Source of the DNA: Streptomyces albus subsp. albus
GTDB lineage: Bacteria > Actinomycetota > Actinomycetes > Streptomycetales > Streptomycetaceae
Length of the DNA: 64,000 nucleotides
Assembly: GCF_000719865.1 (NCBI RefSeq)
Contig: NZ_JOID01000014.1
Location: 101,125-165,124 of the forward strand
Direction of reading: 5' to 3'
Shown here: piece after piece, positions 49,916-59,483 of the stretch
Layout: every line of letters starts with the position of its first letter
How positions within the stretch are numbered: the stretch's first letter is position 1
The notes under the pieces: model-generated
Seen by the model: the letters and a program-made list of their open reading frames with translations, nothing else
What the model was told of the DNA's origin: nothing
Databases searched by the model: none
Position numbers and translations under genes: made by a program

Positions 49916-50758
49916 ATGACGGACGCGGAGGAATGGATGCGGGCCCGGTCCAGGCCACCGGTCGAACTCCACACCGACCGGCCCCACGCCGCGCGCGTGT
50001 ACGACGTCCTGCTGGGCGGCAAGACCAACTACCCGGAGGACCGGAAGGCGGCCGAGCAACTCCTGGAGACCATGCCGGTGGCTGGTCTGATGGCGCATCA
50101 GAACCGGGCCTTCATGCACCGGGCCGTGCGGTATCTGGCCCGGGAGGCCGGGGTCCGCCAGTTCCTCGACATCGGGACCGGCATCCCGACCCCGCCCAAC
50201 CTCCACGAGGTCGTCCAGCAGGCCGACCCCGCCTGCCGGGTCGTCTACACCGACAACGACCCCATCGTGCTGGCCCATTCGCGCGCCCTGCACGAGAGCA
50301 CCCCCGAGGGCCGGACCGCCTACATCGAGGCCGACCTGTGCGACCCCGAGGGCATCCTGAGGCACCCCCGGCTGCGCGCGACGCTCGATCTCGGCCGGCC
50401 CGTCGCGGTGACCCTGGTGGCCGTCCTGCACTGGCTTCCGGAGCACGCCGACCCGCACGGCATCGTGGGCCGCCTCCTCCGGGATCTTCCCTCCGGCAGT
50501 CATCTCGTGCTGAGCCACGCCACGAACGACTTTGAACCGGCCACGCTCAAAAAGGTTTCGGACAACTTCAAGGCCAAGGGGTCGAACGTCACGCCGCGCA
50601 GCAAGGGAGAGGTGCTGCGCTTCTTCGACGGTCTCGAACTCGTCGAGCCGGGCCTCCGGATCGTCCACCGCTGGCGCCCCGATCCGGTCGATGTGGGGGC
50701 GGACACCCTCGCGGACACCGACATCCCGCTCTACGTGGGCGTCGCCCGCAAACCCTGA
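49916..50758 (+). CDS. DUF574-type SAM-dependent methyltransferase
   Basis: 280 aa, PF04672 family abundant in actinomycetes. RPHAARVYDVLLGGKTNYPE (diagnostic), MAHQNRAFMHRAVRYLAREA, SAM motif FLDIGTGIPT and VYTDNDPIVLAH. It precedes a DUF397 protein and an XRE regulator, the usual company of this family; such modules influence development and antibiotic production in Streptomyces. The methylated substrate is not known. Confidence 0.9.
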   Translation: MTDAEEWMRARSRPPVELHTDRPHAARVYDVLLGGKTNYPEDRKAAEQLLETMPVAGLMAHQNRAFMHRAVRYLAREAGVRQFLDIGTGIPTPPNLHEVVQQADPACRVVYTDNDPIVLAHSRALHESTPEGRTAYIEADLCDPEGILRHPRLRATLDLGRPVAVTLVAVLHWLPEHADPHGIVGRLLRDLPSGSHLVLSHATNDFEPATLKKVSDNFKAKGSNVTPRSKGEVLRFFDGLELVEPGLRIVHRWRPDPVDVGADTLADTDIPLYVGVARKP

Positions 50759-50920
50759 CCCGGCGCACGCCGCGCGCGGAGGGGCGCTTCCGGCCGCCGT
50801 GCCCGGCTGGTGCGGTGCACGCCGCCGCACTTACAGTCTCGTGTGCGGCATATGAGGGCCCGTGCGGCGGGCTTCCGGGGCGGGCGCGGAGCCGTCCGCC
50901 CACCGGCGGAGGAGGCTGGG

Positions 50921-51181
50921 ATGGCGGGGACCGGCGACGGCGAACGGCCCGACCGGGCGGACGACATGGAGAACGCGGTATGGAGGAAAAGCCACCGCAG
51001 CGCGCCGGGCGGCAACTGCGTGGAACTCGCGGCCCTGCCCGGGGGCAGGATCGCGGTGCGCAACTCCCGTTACCCGGGAGGCCCCGTGCTGGTCTGGACC
51101 CGGGCGGAGATGGCGGCCTTCCTGCGCGGGGCCAAGGACGGGGACTTCGACGCCCTCGCGCGCGGAGAGCAGCCGGTGTGA
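50921..51181 (+). CDS. DUF397 protein
   Basis: 86 aa. Core (AVWRKSHRSAPGGNCVELAA then GGRIAVRNSRYPGGPVLVWT and EMAAFLRGAKDGDFD) is the complete DUF397 domain. GGAGGAGG is 6 nt before the ATG. DUF397 proteins pair with DUF5753 XRE regulators and are proposed to act as their partners or antagonists, as in whiJ-like systems. Confidence 0.92.
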   Translation: MAGTGDGERPDRADDMENAVWRKSHRSAPGGNCVELAALPGGRIAVRNSRYPGGPVLVWTRAEMAAFLRGAKDGDFDALARGEQPV

Positions 51182-51263
51182 CCGGTCGGGTGGCCGCCCG
51201 GAGTGCCGCCGAGCGCCGCCTCCCCGGGGCCGGGCGCCCGCGCACCGTGCCGGAGGTGCCGCG

Positions 51264-52175
51264 GTGACCACACCCACCGGAGCGGACGAGGCCTTCCCCG
51301 TACGGCGCTATCTGGACCGGCCCGAGGCCGGGCCCACCGTGCTGCGGATCGTCGTCGGTGCCCAGCTGCGGCGGCTGCGCAGGGAACGCGGTATCACCCC
51401 CGAGACGGCCGGCCGCGCCATCCGCGCCTCGCACGCGAAGATCAGCCGTCTCGAACGCGGCCAGGTGGGCTTCAAGATCCGCGATCTGGAGGATCTGCTC
51501 ACCCTCTACGGCGTCACCGACCCCGACGAGCGCTCGGACTACCTCGCCCTCGGCCGCAGGGCCAACCGCCCCGGCTGGTGGCACGAGTACAGCGACGTCC
51601 TGGAGGACTGGTTCGAACTGCACATCGGCCTGGAGGAGTCCGCCTCGCTCATCCGCACCTACGAGGTGCAGTTCCTCCCCGGCCTCCTCCAGACCGAGCC
51701 CTACGCGCGGGCCGTGACCCGGCTCGGCTACCCGGACGCCCCCGAGCGCAAGATCGACCGCCTGGTGGACCTGCGGCTCGCCCGGCAGCGGCTGCTCACC
51801 CGTCCGAACGCCCCCAAGCTCTGGGCCGTCGTGGACGAGGCCGTGCTGCGCCGGCCCTTCGGCGGCACGGCGGTGATGCGCGCGCAGCTGGAGCACCTGC
51901 TGGCGGTGACCGAGCTGCCGAGCGTGTCGCTGCAGGTGGCGCCGTTCAGCGTCGGCGCGAACGCCGCCGCCGGCACCCCCGTCACCCTGCTGCGCTTCCC
52001 GGAGCCGGACCTCCCCGACAAGGTCTATCTGGAACAGTTGACCGGAGCGGTGTACCTCGACAAGCGGGAGGACGTCGACCAGTACGGGCTGATCATGGAG
52101 CGGCTGTGCGCGGAGGCCGAACCCCCGGAGGAGAGCCGGGAGTTCCTCCGGGCCCTGCTCGAGCGGGAGTTCTGA
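51264..52175 (+). CDS. XRE-family regulator with DUF5753 domain
   Basis: 303 aa. N-terminal HTH (about 30-85: LRRLRRERGITPETAGRAIR, ASHAKISRLERGQVGFK) and C-terminal DUF5753 sensory domain (105-290; GWWHEYSDVLEDWF, PGLLQTEPYARAV, TLLRFPEPDLPDKVYLEQLT). GTG start. Together with the DUF397 gene it forms the classic Streptomyces paired-regulator unit. Confidence 0.92.
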   Translation: MTTPTGADEAFPVRRYLDRPEAGPTVLRIVVGAQLRRLRRERGITPETAGRAIRASHAKISRLERGQVGFKIRDLEDLLTLYGVTDPDERSDYLALGRRANRPGWWHEYSDVLEDWFELHIGLEESASLIRTYEVQFLPGLLQTEPYARAVTRLGYPDAPERKIDRLVDLRLARQRLLTRPNAPKLWAVVDEAVLRRPFGGTAVMRAQLEHLLAVTELPSVSLQVAPFSVGANAAAGTPVTLLRFPEPDLPDKVYLEQLTGAVYLDKREDVDQYGLIMERLCAEAEPPEESREFLRALLEREF

Positions 52176-52242
52176 CCGGCACCCCTGCACCCCGGCGCCC
52201 GGCGGGGAGTGATCCCGCCGGGCGCCGCGCCGGAGAGCCCGC

Positions 52243-54270
52243 TCAGAGGTGGTCGCGGGGCACCGTCTCGTTCCAGGTGCGGGAGAACACCCGCTCCTCG
52301 CCCTCGTAGCCGTCGAGCGTCGCGTGGAGCAGGAACTCCTCCTCGGTGGAGCGGAGCACCGTACGGGTCACGGTCCGCACCTCCCAGTCGTCCCGGCGGA
52401 ACGTCATCGTCCAGGCCGACTCGCCGCGCACCGACTGGAAGTCGTCGGCGACCGAGTCGTACCGCTCGTAGGCGCGGCGGCTCGCTTCGAGGCCGATGTC
52501 CTCGTAGCGCACGGTGCCGTTGTCCTTGACGATCTCCAGTGAGGCGTTGTAGCCGACGAGGTCGCGGGAGACGGTCCAGCGCTGCTCCGGCGGGGACACC
52601 TGGGTGGTCGCCGGCGGAGGCGTGCCCTCCGGCTCGTCGAAGGGCCGCGCCGTGACCTCGTCCGGCTCGGCGGCGGGGCGCACCGGCAGCGTCAGCGCGC
52701 TGGAGCCGGAGTGCACCGTCAGCAGCACCGGCCGCGGCGGCGGCCAGGCCAGCGGCCAGTACGAGGTGGACAGCGACAGCCGGATCCGGTGCCCCGGCGG
52801 GAAGGCCTGCGCCGTGCCGTTGAGCTGTACCACCGCCCGGTAGCGCTCCCCGGGCACCAGCGGCTCCGGCGCCGCCCGGCCGTCCCGGCGGGTGAGGTTC
52901 AGCAGCCCGTAGCTGACGCGGGTGGCGCGGCCGTCCGGTGCCACGTCCGACAGGCGCGCCGCCACCATCGCCACCGGCTCGCTGACGGACAGGTCGAGTT
53001 CCACCGTCGGCGCGCCCAGGATCTCCAGCCGCTCGGGCAGCGGGTCGGTGTCGAAGACCATCGACCCGCCGTCCTCCTCCCGCTGGTCGTAGGGCAGGTC
53101 CGGCGGGGCGTTGTACGAGGCCCACTTGCCGGCGAACTGCCCGACGGACAGCGGCGACTGCACCGTCATCTCCGTCTCGCCGGCCACCGTCTCGCCCGGC
53201 GCGCCGATCCGGTGCGGGCTCAGCGGATGGGACAGCCGCTCGATGTGCGGCGAGGGCCAGGCCGGCTCGCCGACCCAACGGCCGGGGCGTTCCTCGTAGG
53301 AGGTGGAGGGCGGCACGCTCTCCTGCATCCAGGTGCGCAGCATCGGCCCGTCCATGGCCTCGTTGTCCACGCCCTTGAGCCAGTGGTCCCACCAGCGGAC
53401 GACCTCCTGGAGGTAGCCGATGGCCGGGCCCGGCTCGCCGAGGTGCGGGTACTTGTGCGACCAGGGGCCGATCAGTCCGCGGCGGGGGACTTCCAGGTTC
53501 TCCAGCAGCCGGGTCACGGCGTTGGAGTAGCCGTCCGCCCAGCCGCTGGAGGCCAGCACCGGCACCTGCACGGCGGAGTAGTCCTCGCAGACCGAGGCGT
53601 GCCGCCAGTACGCGTCGCGCCGCTGGTGGCGCAGCCACTCCAGGGCCCAGGGGCGGGCGTTCTCCAGGCGCTCCCGCCACATGTCGCGCCAGCGGTCCCC
53701 GACGAGGGCGGGGTCCGGGGGGCAGGTGGCGTAGGCGAACATGGTGCCCGCCTCGGCCAGGTTGTCCGAGAGCAGACAGCCGCCCATGTAGTGCATGTCG
53801 TCGGCGTACCGGTCGTCGGTGAACGACGCGATGACGATCGCCCGGAGGCTCGGCGGCCGGCGGGCCGCGACCTGGAGGGCGCTGAACGCCCCCCAGGAGA
53901 TGCCCATCATGCCGGTGCGGCCGTCGCACCAGGGCTGCTCGGCGAGCCAGGCGAGGACGTCCTCGGCGTCGGTCTGCTCCACCTCCAGGTACTCGTCGGT
54001 GAGCACGCCCTCGGACTCGCCGGTGCCGCGGATGTCCACCCGGACGCAGGCGTAGCCGTGACCGGCCATATAGGGGTGGTGGATGGAATCGCGCACGGAG
54101 CTGAGGTCACGCTTGCGGTACGGGATGTACTCCAGCACCGCGGGCACCGGCTCGTCGTCCGAGGCGGTCGGCCGCCAGATCCGGGCCGACAGCCGGGTGC
54201 CGTCCGAGGCCGGGATCCAAACGTGCTCTTCTTCCTTGATCGCGCAGGGCAGGCTGGTGACGGCTCGCAT
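52243..54270 (-). CDS. CocE/NonD-family (peptidase S15) hydrolase
   Basis: 675 aa. Alpha/beta-hydrolase domain with nucleophile Ser125 in MMGISWGAFSALQ, RGTGESEG, a helical cap, and a C-terminal jelly-roll (X-Pro dipeptidyl-peptidase C domain; PPGHRIRLSLSTSYWPL). No signal peptide. It starts 3 nt after the ATP-grasp stop. The C-terminus is followed by a substrate-related domain containing DLVGYNASLEIVKDNGTVRY. Possible acylaminopeptidase or ester hydrolase acting on the product of the ATP-grasp enzyme; that link is inference. Confidence 0.87.
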   Translation of the reverse strand: MRAVTSLPCAIKEEEHVWIPASDGTRLSARIWRPTASDDEPVPAVLEYIPYRKRDLSSVRDSIHHPYMAGHGYACVRVDIRGTGESEGVLTDEYLEVEQTDAEDVLAWLAEQPWCDGRTGMMGISWGAFSALQVAARRPPSLRAIVIASFTDDRYADDMHYMGGCLLSDNLAEAGTMFAYATCPPDPALVGDRWRDMWRERLENARPWALEWLRHQRRDAYWRHASVCEDYSAVQVPVLASSGWADGYSNAVTRLLENLEVPRRGLIGPWSHKYPHLGEPGPAIGYLQEVVRWWDHWLKGVDNEAMDGPMLRTWMQESVPPSTSYEERPGRWVGEPAWPSPHIERLSHPLSPHRIGAPGETVAGETEMTVQSPLSVGQFAGKWASYNAPPDLPYDQREEDGGSMVFDTDPLPERLEILGAPTVELDLSVSEPVAMVAARLSDVAPDGRATRVSYGLLNLTRRDGRAAPEPLVPGERYRAVVQLNGTAQAFPPGHRIRLSLSTSYWPLAWPPPRPVLLTVHSGSSALTLPVRPAAEPDEVTARPFDEPEGTPPPATTQVSPPEQRWTVSRDLVGYNASLEIVKDNGTVRYEDIGLEASRRAYERYDSVADDFQSVRGESAWTMTFRRDDWEVRTVTRTVLRSTEEEFLLHATLDGYEGEERVFSRTWNETVPRDHL

Positions 54271-54273
54271 GAA

Positions 54274-55569
54274 TCAGTCGCGCTCCTCCTCGGGTGCGGC
54301 GTCGAATTCGAAGGGAAGCGCCGCCACACACCGGTCGTACTTCTCGCAGAGCTCTTCCTCGCTGTCCGCGCCGATGAAGAGGTGGGCGAGTTCGAAGCTG
54401 TAGCTGTCCTGGCCCGGGAGGTCCGAGAGCCGCTGTCCCTTCTCGGGCACGATCTCGATCTTGACCCCGGGGATCTCCTCCTGCAGGCGCTCGATCTCCT
54501 CTTCCGTCGGCACCCGCCGCGCCACACCGTCCTCGAAGCGCCGGTAGTACCACTTGGCGGCCACCTCGTACGGGCCCTCGCCCTGCGGCAGGCGCGGATC
54601 CTGCCCGAGAGCCAGGCTGAGCATGCAGTGGTGGTTGGGCACGCCGTCGACGAACTCGAACATCTCGGCGTGCGACTGCGAATGCCGTGGATTGATCTCC
54701 AGCAGATTCAGCTCATCGGTCTCCTTGTCGTAGAAGTATTCGATGCTGAACGTCGCGGAATCCATCCCGATCTGCGTGATGACCCGCTTCGACACGTCCT
54801 TGATCCGCTCCACGACGGACCCGGGCAGCAGCTGGGAGGGGTACTGGTGGCGGAGGAAGCAGGGGGAGTCCGGGTAGTTGACGGAGTCGAGGACGCCGTA
54901 CACGGTGACCTCGCCGTTGTGGACGTAGCCCTCGGCGGCGAACTGCTCGCCGCTCAGCGACTCCTCGGCCAGACACGCCTGCCCGCCGGCTTCCTCGACC
55001 TCCGCGGGCAGTTCCAGCTTGTCGAGGATGTACTCGAAGGGCTTTCCGATGCGGGAAATGCCCTCGCGTATCTCGCCGATCGCCGCGTGGAACTCCTTCT
55101 CGTCCTTGACGCCGAAGGCCAGCTCGGAGGAGAAGGACTTGACCGGCTTGAGCCACATCGGGAAGGACAGGCCCGCGGGCGGCTCGGGCTCCGAGAAGGG
55201 GTCCAGCACCGCGAATCGCGGGTGCTCGTCGATGACCTTCCGCTGCTCCAGCCGGCTCCAGTACTTGTGCTCGCACTTGACGATGGATTCCAGGCTCGTG
55301 CTGTGCAGTCCATAGCGCTCGCAGAGAATGGGCACGAGCGTGCTCACCGGGAAGTCCCAGTAGCCGACGATGGCGTCGATGCTTCCCTCGAACGCGTCGA
55401 GCTGCGCCTGCGCCTTTTCGATCAGTTCCACCACGGGAATGTCGCCGACCTGGAGTTCCTGAATGGTCAGCAGGGGATGGAAACGATAGTTCACGGCCAG
55501 CGGGACGTCCTCGAGCGTGTCCAGATTTCCCTCGTCCATCCCGATGACGAAAATATTCGCTTGGCTCAC
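54274..55569 (-). CDS. ATP-grasp domain ligase
   Basis: 431 aa. An N-terminal Rossmann-like part (VSQANIFVIGMDEGNLDTLE) and central ATP-grasp domain with LKPVKSFSSE, the nucleotide Glu region ACLAEESLSGEQFAAEG and metal-binding LLEINPRHSQSH. Such enzymes join a carboxylate to an amine, for example dipeptide or amino-acid ligation. GTG start at 55569 with GGAGG upstream. Codon use is slightly less GC-biased than neighbours (several A/T-ending codons). Substrates cannot be predicted. Confidence 0.85.
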   Translation of the reverse strand: MSQANIFVIGMDEGNLDTLEDVPLAVNYRFHPLLTIQELQVGDIPVVELIEKAQAQLDAFEGSIDAIVGYWDFPVSTLVPILCERYGLHSTSLESIVKCEHKYWSRLEQRKVIDEHPRFAVLDPFSEPEPPAGLSFPMWLKPVKSFSSELAFGVKDEKEFHAAIGEIREGISRIGKPFEYILDKLELPAEVEEAGGQACLAEESLSGEQFAAEGYVHNGEVTVYGVLDSVNYPDSPCFLRHQYPSQLLPGSVVERIKDVSKRVITQIGMDSATFSIEYFYDKETDELNLLEINPRHSQSHAEMFEFVDGVPNHHCMLSLALGQDPRLPQGEGPYEVAAKWYYRRFEDGVARRVPTEEEIERLQEEIPGVKIEIVPEKGQRLSDLPGQDSYSFELAHLFIGADSEEELCEKYDRCVAALPFEFDAAPEEERD

Positions 55570-55720
55570 CAGTGCCTCCGCCCTGTGGAAAACTCCGTAC
55601 AAACGCTGCGGCTACCCTGGCCTTCACGGCGCAATCTTCCCGGTCAGCGGCCCCGCCCCGGCCGCGCCGCCGCTCCGCCGGCCGGTCCGGACCCGCTTGG
55701 GCGAACGTAGGATCGAACCC

Positions 55721-56704
55721 ATGGAACAGCGAGTACTGGGCAGGACGGGCCGCGAGGTGTCCGTCGTCGGACTGGGAACATGGCAGCTCGGAGCGGACTG
55801 GGGCGAGGTCCGGGAGGAGGACGCCCTCGCCGTGCTGGACGCCGCGGTGGAGTCCGGCGTCACCTTCTTCGACACGGCGGACGTGTACGGTGACGGCCGC
55901 AGCGAGCAGCTGATCGGCCGGTATCTCCGCGAGCGCCCCGACGCCGGGATCTTCACCGCCACCAAGATGGGCCGCCGGGCGGAGCAGCTTCCCGAGCACT
56001 ACAACCTGGACAACTTCCGCGCCTGGACCGACCGTTCACGGGCCAACCTGGGCGTGGACACCCTCGACCTGGTGCAGCTCCACTGCCCGCCCACCCCGGT
56101 GTACTCCTCGGACGCCGTCTTCGACGCCCTCGACACCCTGGTGGCCGAGAAGCGGGTGGCCGCGTACGCGGTGAGCGTCGAGACCTGCGAGGAGGCGCTG
56201 GCCGCCATCGCCCGGCCGGGGACGGCGAGCGTGCAGATCATCCTCAACCCGTTCCGGCTCAAGCCGCTGGAGCGGGTCCTCCCCGCCGCCGCCGAGGCCG
56301 GCGTGGGCATCATCGCCCGGGTGCCGCTGGCCTCCGGGCTGCTGTCCGGCCGCTACACCCGGGACACCGTCTTCTCCGCGGACGACCACCGGACGTACAA
56401 CCGCCACGGTGAGGCGTTCGACCAGGGCGAGACCTTCTCGGGTGTGGACTTCGCCACCGGGGTCGAAGCCGCCGCCGAGTTCGCGGAGCTGGCCCCCGAG
56501 GGCGCCACACCGGCCCAGACGGCGCTCCGCTGGATCATCCAGCAGCCCGGCGTCACGTCGGTGATCCCCGGCGCCCGTTCGCCCGAGCAGGCGCGGGCGA
56601 ACGCGGAGGCCGCCGCGCTGCCGCCGCTGTCGCGGGCCACCCTGGACGCGGTCGGCGAGCTGTACGACCGGCACATCCGCACGCAGGTGCACGGCCGCTG
56701 GTGA
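55721..56704 (+). CDS. Aldo/keto reductase
   Basis: 327 aa NADPH-dependent oxidoreductase. Tetrad visible as Asp in FFDTADVYGDG, Tyr in the same motif, Lys in FTATKMG and His in LVQLHCPPTP; cofactor motif SVIPGARSPEQARAN near the end. Divergent from the ATP-grasp gene, so the two share a 150-bp promoter region. Substrate unknown. Confidence 0.92.
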   Translation: MEQRVLGRTGREVSVVGLGTWQLGADWGEVREEDALAVLDAAVESGVTFFDTADVYGDGRSEQLIGRYLRERPDAGIFTATKMGRRAEQLPEHYNLDNFRAWTDRSRANLGVDTLDLVQLHCPPTPVYSSDAVFDALDTLVAEKRVAAYAVSVETCEEALAAIARPGTASVQIILNPFRLKPLERVLPAAAEAGVGIIARVPLASGLLSGRYTRDTVFSADDHRTYNRHGEAFDQGETFSGVDFATGVEAAAEFAELAPEGATPAQTALRWIIQQPGVTSVIPGARSPEQARANAEAAALPPLSRATLDAVGELYDRHIRTQVHGRW

Positions 56705-56977
56705 CCGCTCGTTGGTGAGTTCCCGCCGGTGACACGGGCGGCGCGGCGCCCGCCCGCCCCGCTCCGGCCCCGCCCCCGCCCGCGCCCGTAGCCGGGCACG
56801 GCGGACGGCGGACGGAGCGGGGCGGCGGGCCCCGGGCCGCCCTGCCGGCGGCCCCGGGCGAGGCCGCACCCCGCGAGCCGTCAGTCCCGGCTCCGGGAGC
56901 CGCCCGGCCCGCCCGCCGCCGCGCGAGACGAGGGACACGATCCCGGAGGCGGGCCCCGGCGCCCGCGGCCGGCCGGA

Positions 56978-58567
56978 TCACCTGCTGTGCGCGGACGCGC
57001 CGCTCCGGCCGCCTCCGGCGCCCCGGCGCCTCCCTCCGAAGAGCCCGTCCGTCCCGGCCTCGACGCGGGCGGACCGCTCGGCGGCGCCACCGATGTTCCG
57101 GGCCATTCCGCCGAACACCAGGGCGTGGAAGGGGGAGACGCTCCACCAGTAGAGGCGGCCGGCGAAGCCGTGCGGATGGAAGAGCGCGCGCTGCCGGTAC
57201 ACGGTCCGGCCCCGGTCGTCGCGGTCGGCCGTCATCTCCAGCCACGCGAGCCCCGGCAGGCGCATCTCCGCGCGCAGCCGAAGCAGCCGGCCCGGCTCGA
57301 TCTCCTCGACCCGCCAGAAGTCGAGCGAGTCGCCCACGCGCAGCCGGTGCGGGTCCCGGCGCCCGCGCCGCAGCCCGACCCCGCCGACGGCCCGGTCGGC
57401 CCAGCCCCGCACCGCCCAGGCCAGCGGGAAGGAGTACCAGCCGTGCTCACCGCCGATCCCCTCGATCACCCGCCACAGGGCCTCGGGCGAGGCCTCGACG
57501 AGCCGCTCCCGGTGGTCCGTGTAGAGATCGCCGCCGGCCCAGTCCGGGTCGGTCGGCAGCGGGTCGCTGGGGGCGCCGGCAACGGAGGCGGAGGACCAGC
57601 GGGTGGCGACGTCGGCCTCCTTGATCCGCTGGAGGGCCAGCTCCAGCGCCCGCCGGAAACCGGTCAGCCCCTCCGGCGGGTCCGGGACGTACCGGGCGAT
57701 GTCGTGCTCGTGGCAGACCACCTCGTGGCGCAGTGACTCGGTGAGCGGGCGGGCCAGCGGCGCGGGAACCGGCGTGACCAGCCCGATCCAGTGGCTGGAC
57801 AGCCCCGGGGTCAGCAGCGGCAGGGTGACGATCAGCCGCCGGGGCAGCCCGGCCACTCGCGCGTACCGCCGCATCATCTCCCGGTACGTCGTCACCTCCG
57901 GGCCGCCGATGTCGAAGGCCCGGTGCACCTCCGCGGGGAGCCGGGCGCAGCCCACGAGGTACCGCAGCACGTCCCGTACGGCGATGGGCTGGATCCGGGT
58001 ACGGACCCATCGGGGCGTGACCATCACCGGCAGCCGCTCGGTGAGATGCCGCAGCATCTCGAAGGAGGCCGAGCCGGAGCCGATGACGACCGCCGCCCGC
58101 AGGACCGCCGCCGGCACCTCGCCGTCCAGCAGGATCCGCCCCACCTCGGCCCGGGACCGCAGATGCGGCGAGAGCTCCCGCTCGGGCACCCCCTCGGGCG
58201 TCAGCCCGCCCAGATAGACGATCCGCGAGACACCGGCGCGCCGCGCCTCCTCGGCGAAGATCCGGGCCGCACGGCGGTCCGTCTCCTCGAACCCGGCTCC
58301 GGCGCCGAGGGCGTGCACGAGGTAATAGGCCACGTCCACCCCGCTCATCGCGGCCCGGACCGACTCGGCGTCGGTCACGTCCCCCCGTACTGCCTCGACG
58401 CGGGCGGCCCAGGGGTGGTCGCGGAGCTTTCCCGGGGTGCGCGCCAGGCAGCGTACGGAGAATCCCGCGGCCAGCAGTTCCGGCACCAGCCTGCCGCCGA
58501 TGTATCCGGTGGCCCCGGTCACCAGGCAGCGCGGCGCGGGCCCGTCCCCGTCCGTCCCCGTCCCCAC
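56978..58567 (-). CDS. SDR-DUF2867 fusion protein
   Basis: 529 aa. N-terminal atypical NAD(P)-binding SDR domain (15-300; LVTGATGYIGGRLVPELLAA, VRGDVTDAESVRAAM) and C-terminal DUF2867 domain (about 350-490; DFWRVEEIEPGRLLRLRAEM, MRLPGLAWLEM, HPHGFAGRLYWWSVSPFHAL), a START-like fold. The pair is widespread in actinobacteria, function unknown. GTG start at 58567 with GGGAGG upstream; a Gly/Arg tail ends the protein. Confidence 0.87.
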   Translation of the reverse strand: MGTGTDGDGPAPRCLVTGATGYIGGRLVPELLAAGFSVRCLARTPGKLRDHPWAARVEAVRGDVTDAESVRAAMSGVDVAYYLVHALGAGAGFEETDRRAARIFAEEARRAGVSRIVYLGGLTPEGVPERELSPHLRSRAEVGRILLDGEVPAAVLRAAVVIGSGSASFEMLRHLTERLPVMVTPRWVRTRIQPIAVRDVLRYLVGCARLPAEVHRAFDIGGPEVTTYREMMRRYARVAGLPRRLIVTLPLLTPGLSSHWIGLVTPVPAPLARPLTESLRHEVVCHEHDIARYVPDPPEGLTGFRRALELALQRIKEADVATRWSSASVAGAPSDPLPTDPDWAGGDLYTDHRERLVEASPEALWRVIEGIGGEHGWYSFPLAWAVRGWADRAVGGVGLRRGRRDPHRLRVGDSLDFWRVEEIEPGRLLRLRAEMRLPGLAWLEMTADRDDRGRTVYRQRALFHPHGFAGRLYWWSVSPFHALVFGGMARNIGGAAERSARVEAGTDGLFGGRRRGAGGGRSGASAHSR

Positions 58568-59067
58568 ATCGGCCTCCCGGAGTCGGCCCGCCGCCGGCGG
58601 CAGCGGCGGGTGTCGGCGCGGACGCGGGCGGGCGTGCCGCGCCCCCACTCTGGCACGCCCGGCGCGAGGCGCCAGCCCGGCTCAGCCGAACGGGGAGTGG
58701 GCGGACCCGCGCCGGACGACGCGCGGAAGCCGGGAACTGCGCGGAAGGAGAACCGGGGACGGACCGCGCCGGGCGAAGCGGGCGGTCCGGCCCGCCGGAC
58801 TGCGCGGAAAGCGGCCGGGAGCACGGCCGGAAAGTCCGGGAGGAAGGGGGGGAGGTGCGCGGGAGCACCGCGAGAAAGAGGGGGCACCCGGCGGGCCGGC
58901 GGTGTGCGCGCGGCGGGGGCGGCGGTGTGCGGGGGATCAGCCGGTGCCGGGGGCTCGGGGGCCCGCCCGGCGGCGTTCGTGTGCGGCGGCCGGACGCGTG
59001 GGCGCTCTCAGCGCCGTCCCGGTCCAGCGGCCCCGGTGATGGGGGGGGAAGAGTCGGCGGCGGTGGG
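58568..59067. other. Intergenic region
   Basis: 500 bp between the SDR-DUF2867 gene (its promoter side) and the end of the STAS gene. GC-rich, no supportable coding frame, RNA gene or long repeat seen. Confidence 0.5.
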
Positions 59068-59427
59068 TCAGCGGCCGGCCGTGAGCGGCGGCTCGTCGAT
59101 CAGCGACCCGGCCAGGGTCAGCACGCGCTGCGGCTGGCGGCCCCAGTTGACCGTCGTGATCAGCCTGCGGTGCTCTTCGCCGTAGGAGTGCAGGAATCGG
59201 AGGAAGTGCAGTCCGGCGATGTCCATGAAGGTGACGTCGGCCATGTCCAGGACCACCCTGCCGTCGCCGGAGGTCAGCCCGTTCACGGCCCGGTAGAGGA
59301 GGGGCGCGGAGTCGTAGTCGACCTCTCCCCACGGCGCCACGACGGCATCACCTCCGGGGGCCCGGATGCTGGTGTGGACCCCCGCGTGGACGCGGGGCGG
59401 GGCAGACCGGTCTGTCTCTGAAGTCAT
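59068..59427 (-). CDS. STAS-domain anti-sigma-antagonist-like protein
   Basis: 119 aa. STAS fold (GGDAVVAPWGEVDYDSAPLL, VVLDMADVTFMDIAGLHFLR). The segment that is normally DSSG, with the phosphorylated Ser, reads DIAG here, so both Ser are replaced. It probably binds a partner without being switched by an RsbW-type kinase. Divergent from a TetR gene only 56 bp away. An intact frame argues against decay. Confidence 0.87.
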   Translation of the reverse strand: MTSETDRSAPPRVHAGVHTSIRAPGGDAVVAPWGEVDYDSAPLLYRAVNGLTSGDGRVVLDMADVTFMDIAGLHFLRFLHSYGEEHRRLITTVNWGRQPQRVLTLAGSLIDEPPLTAGR

Positions 59428-59483
59428 GGCCTCATGATGCTCACAGTTCCGGGCTCCTGTCCACGTTTACACTGGGTCCCACC

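Noticed and set aside
52711..55710. 999-codon plus-strand frame
   Set aside because: It is antisense to the well-supported CocE and ATP-grasp genes; its composition (Arg/Gly/Val/Asp/His) is typical of shadow frames.
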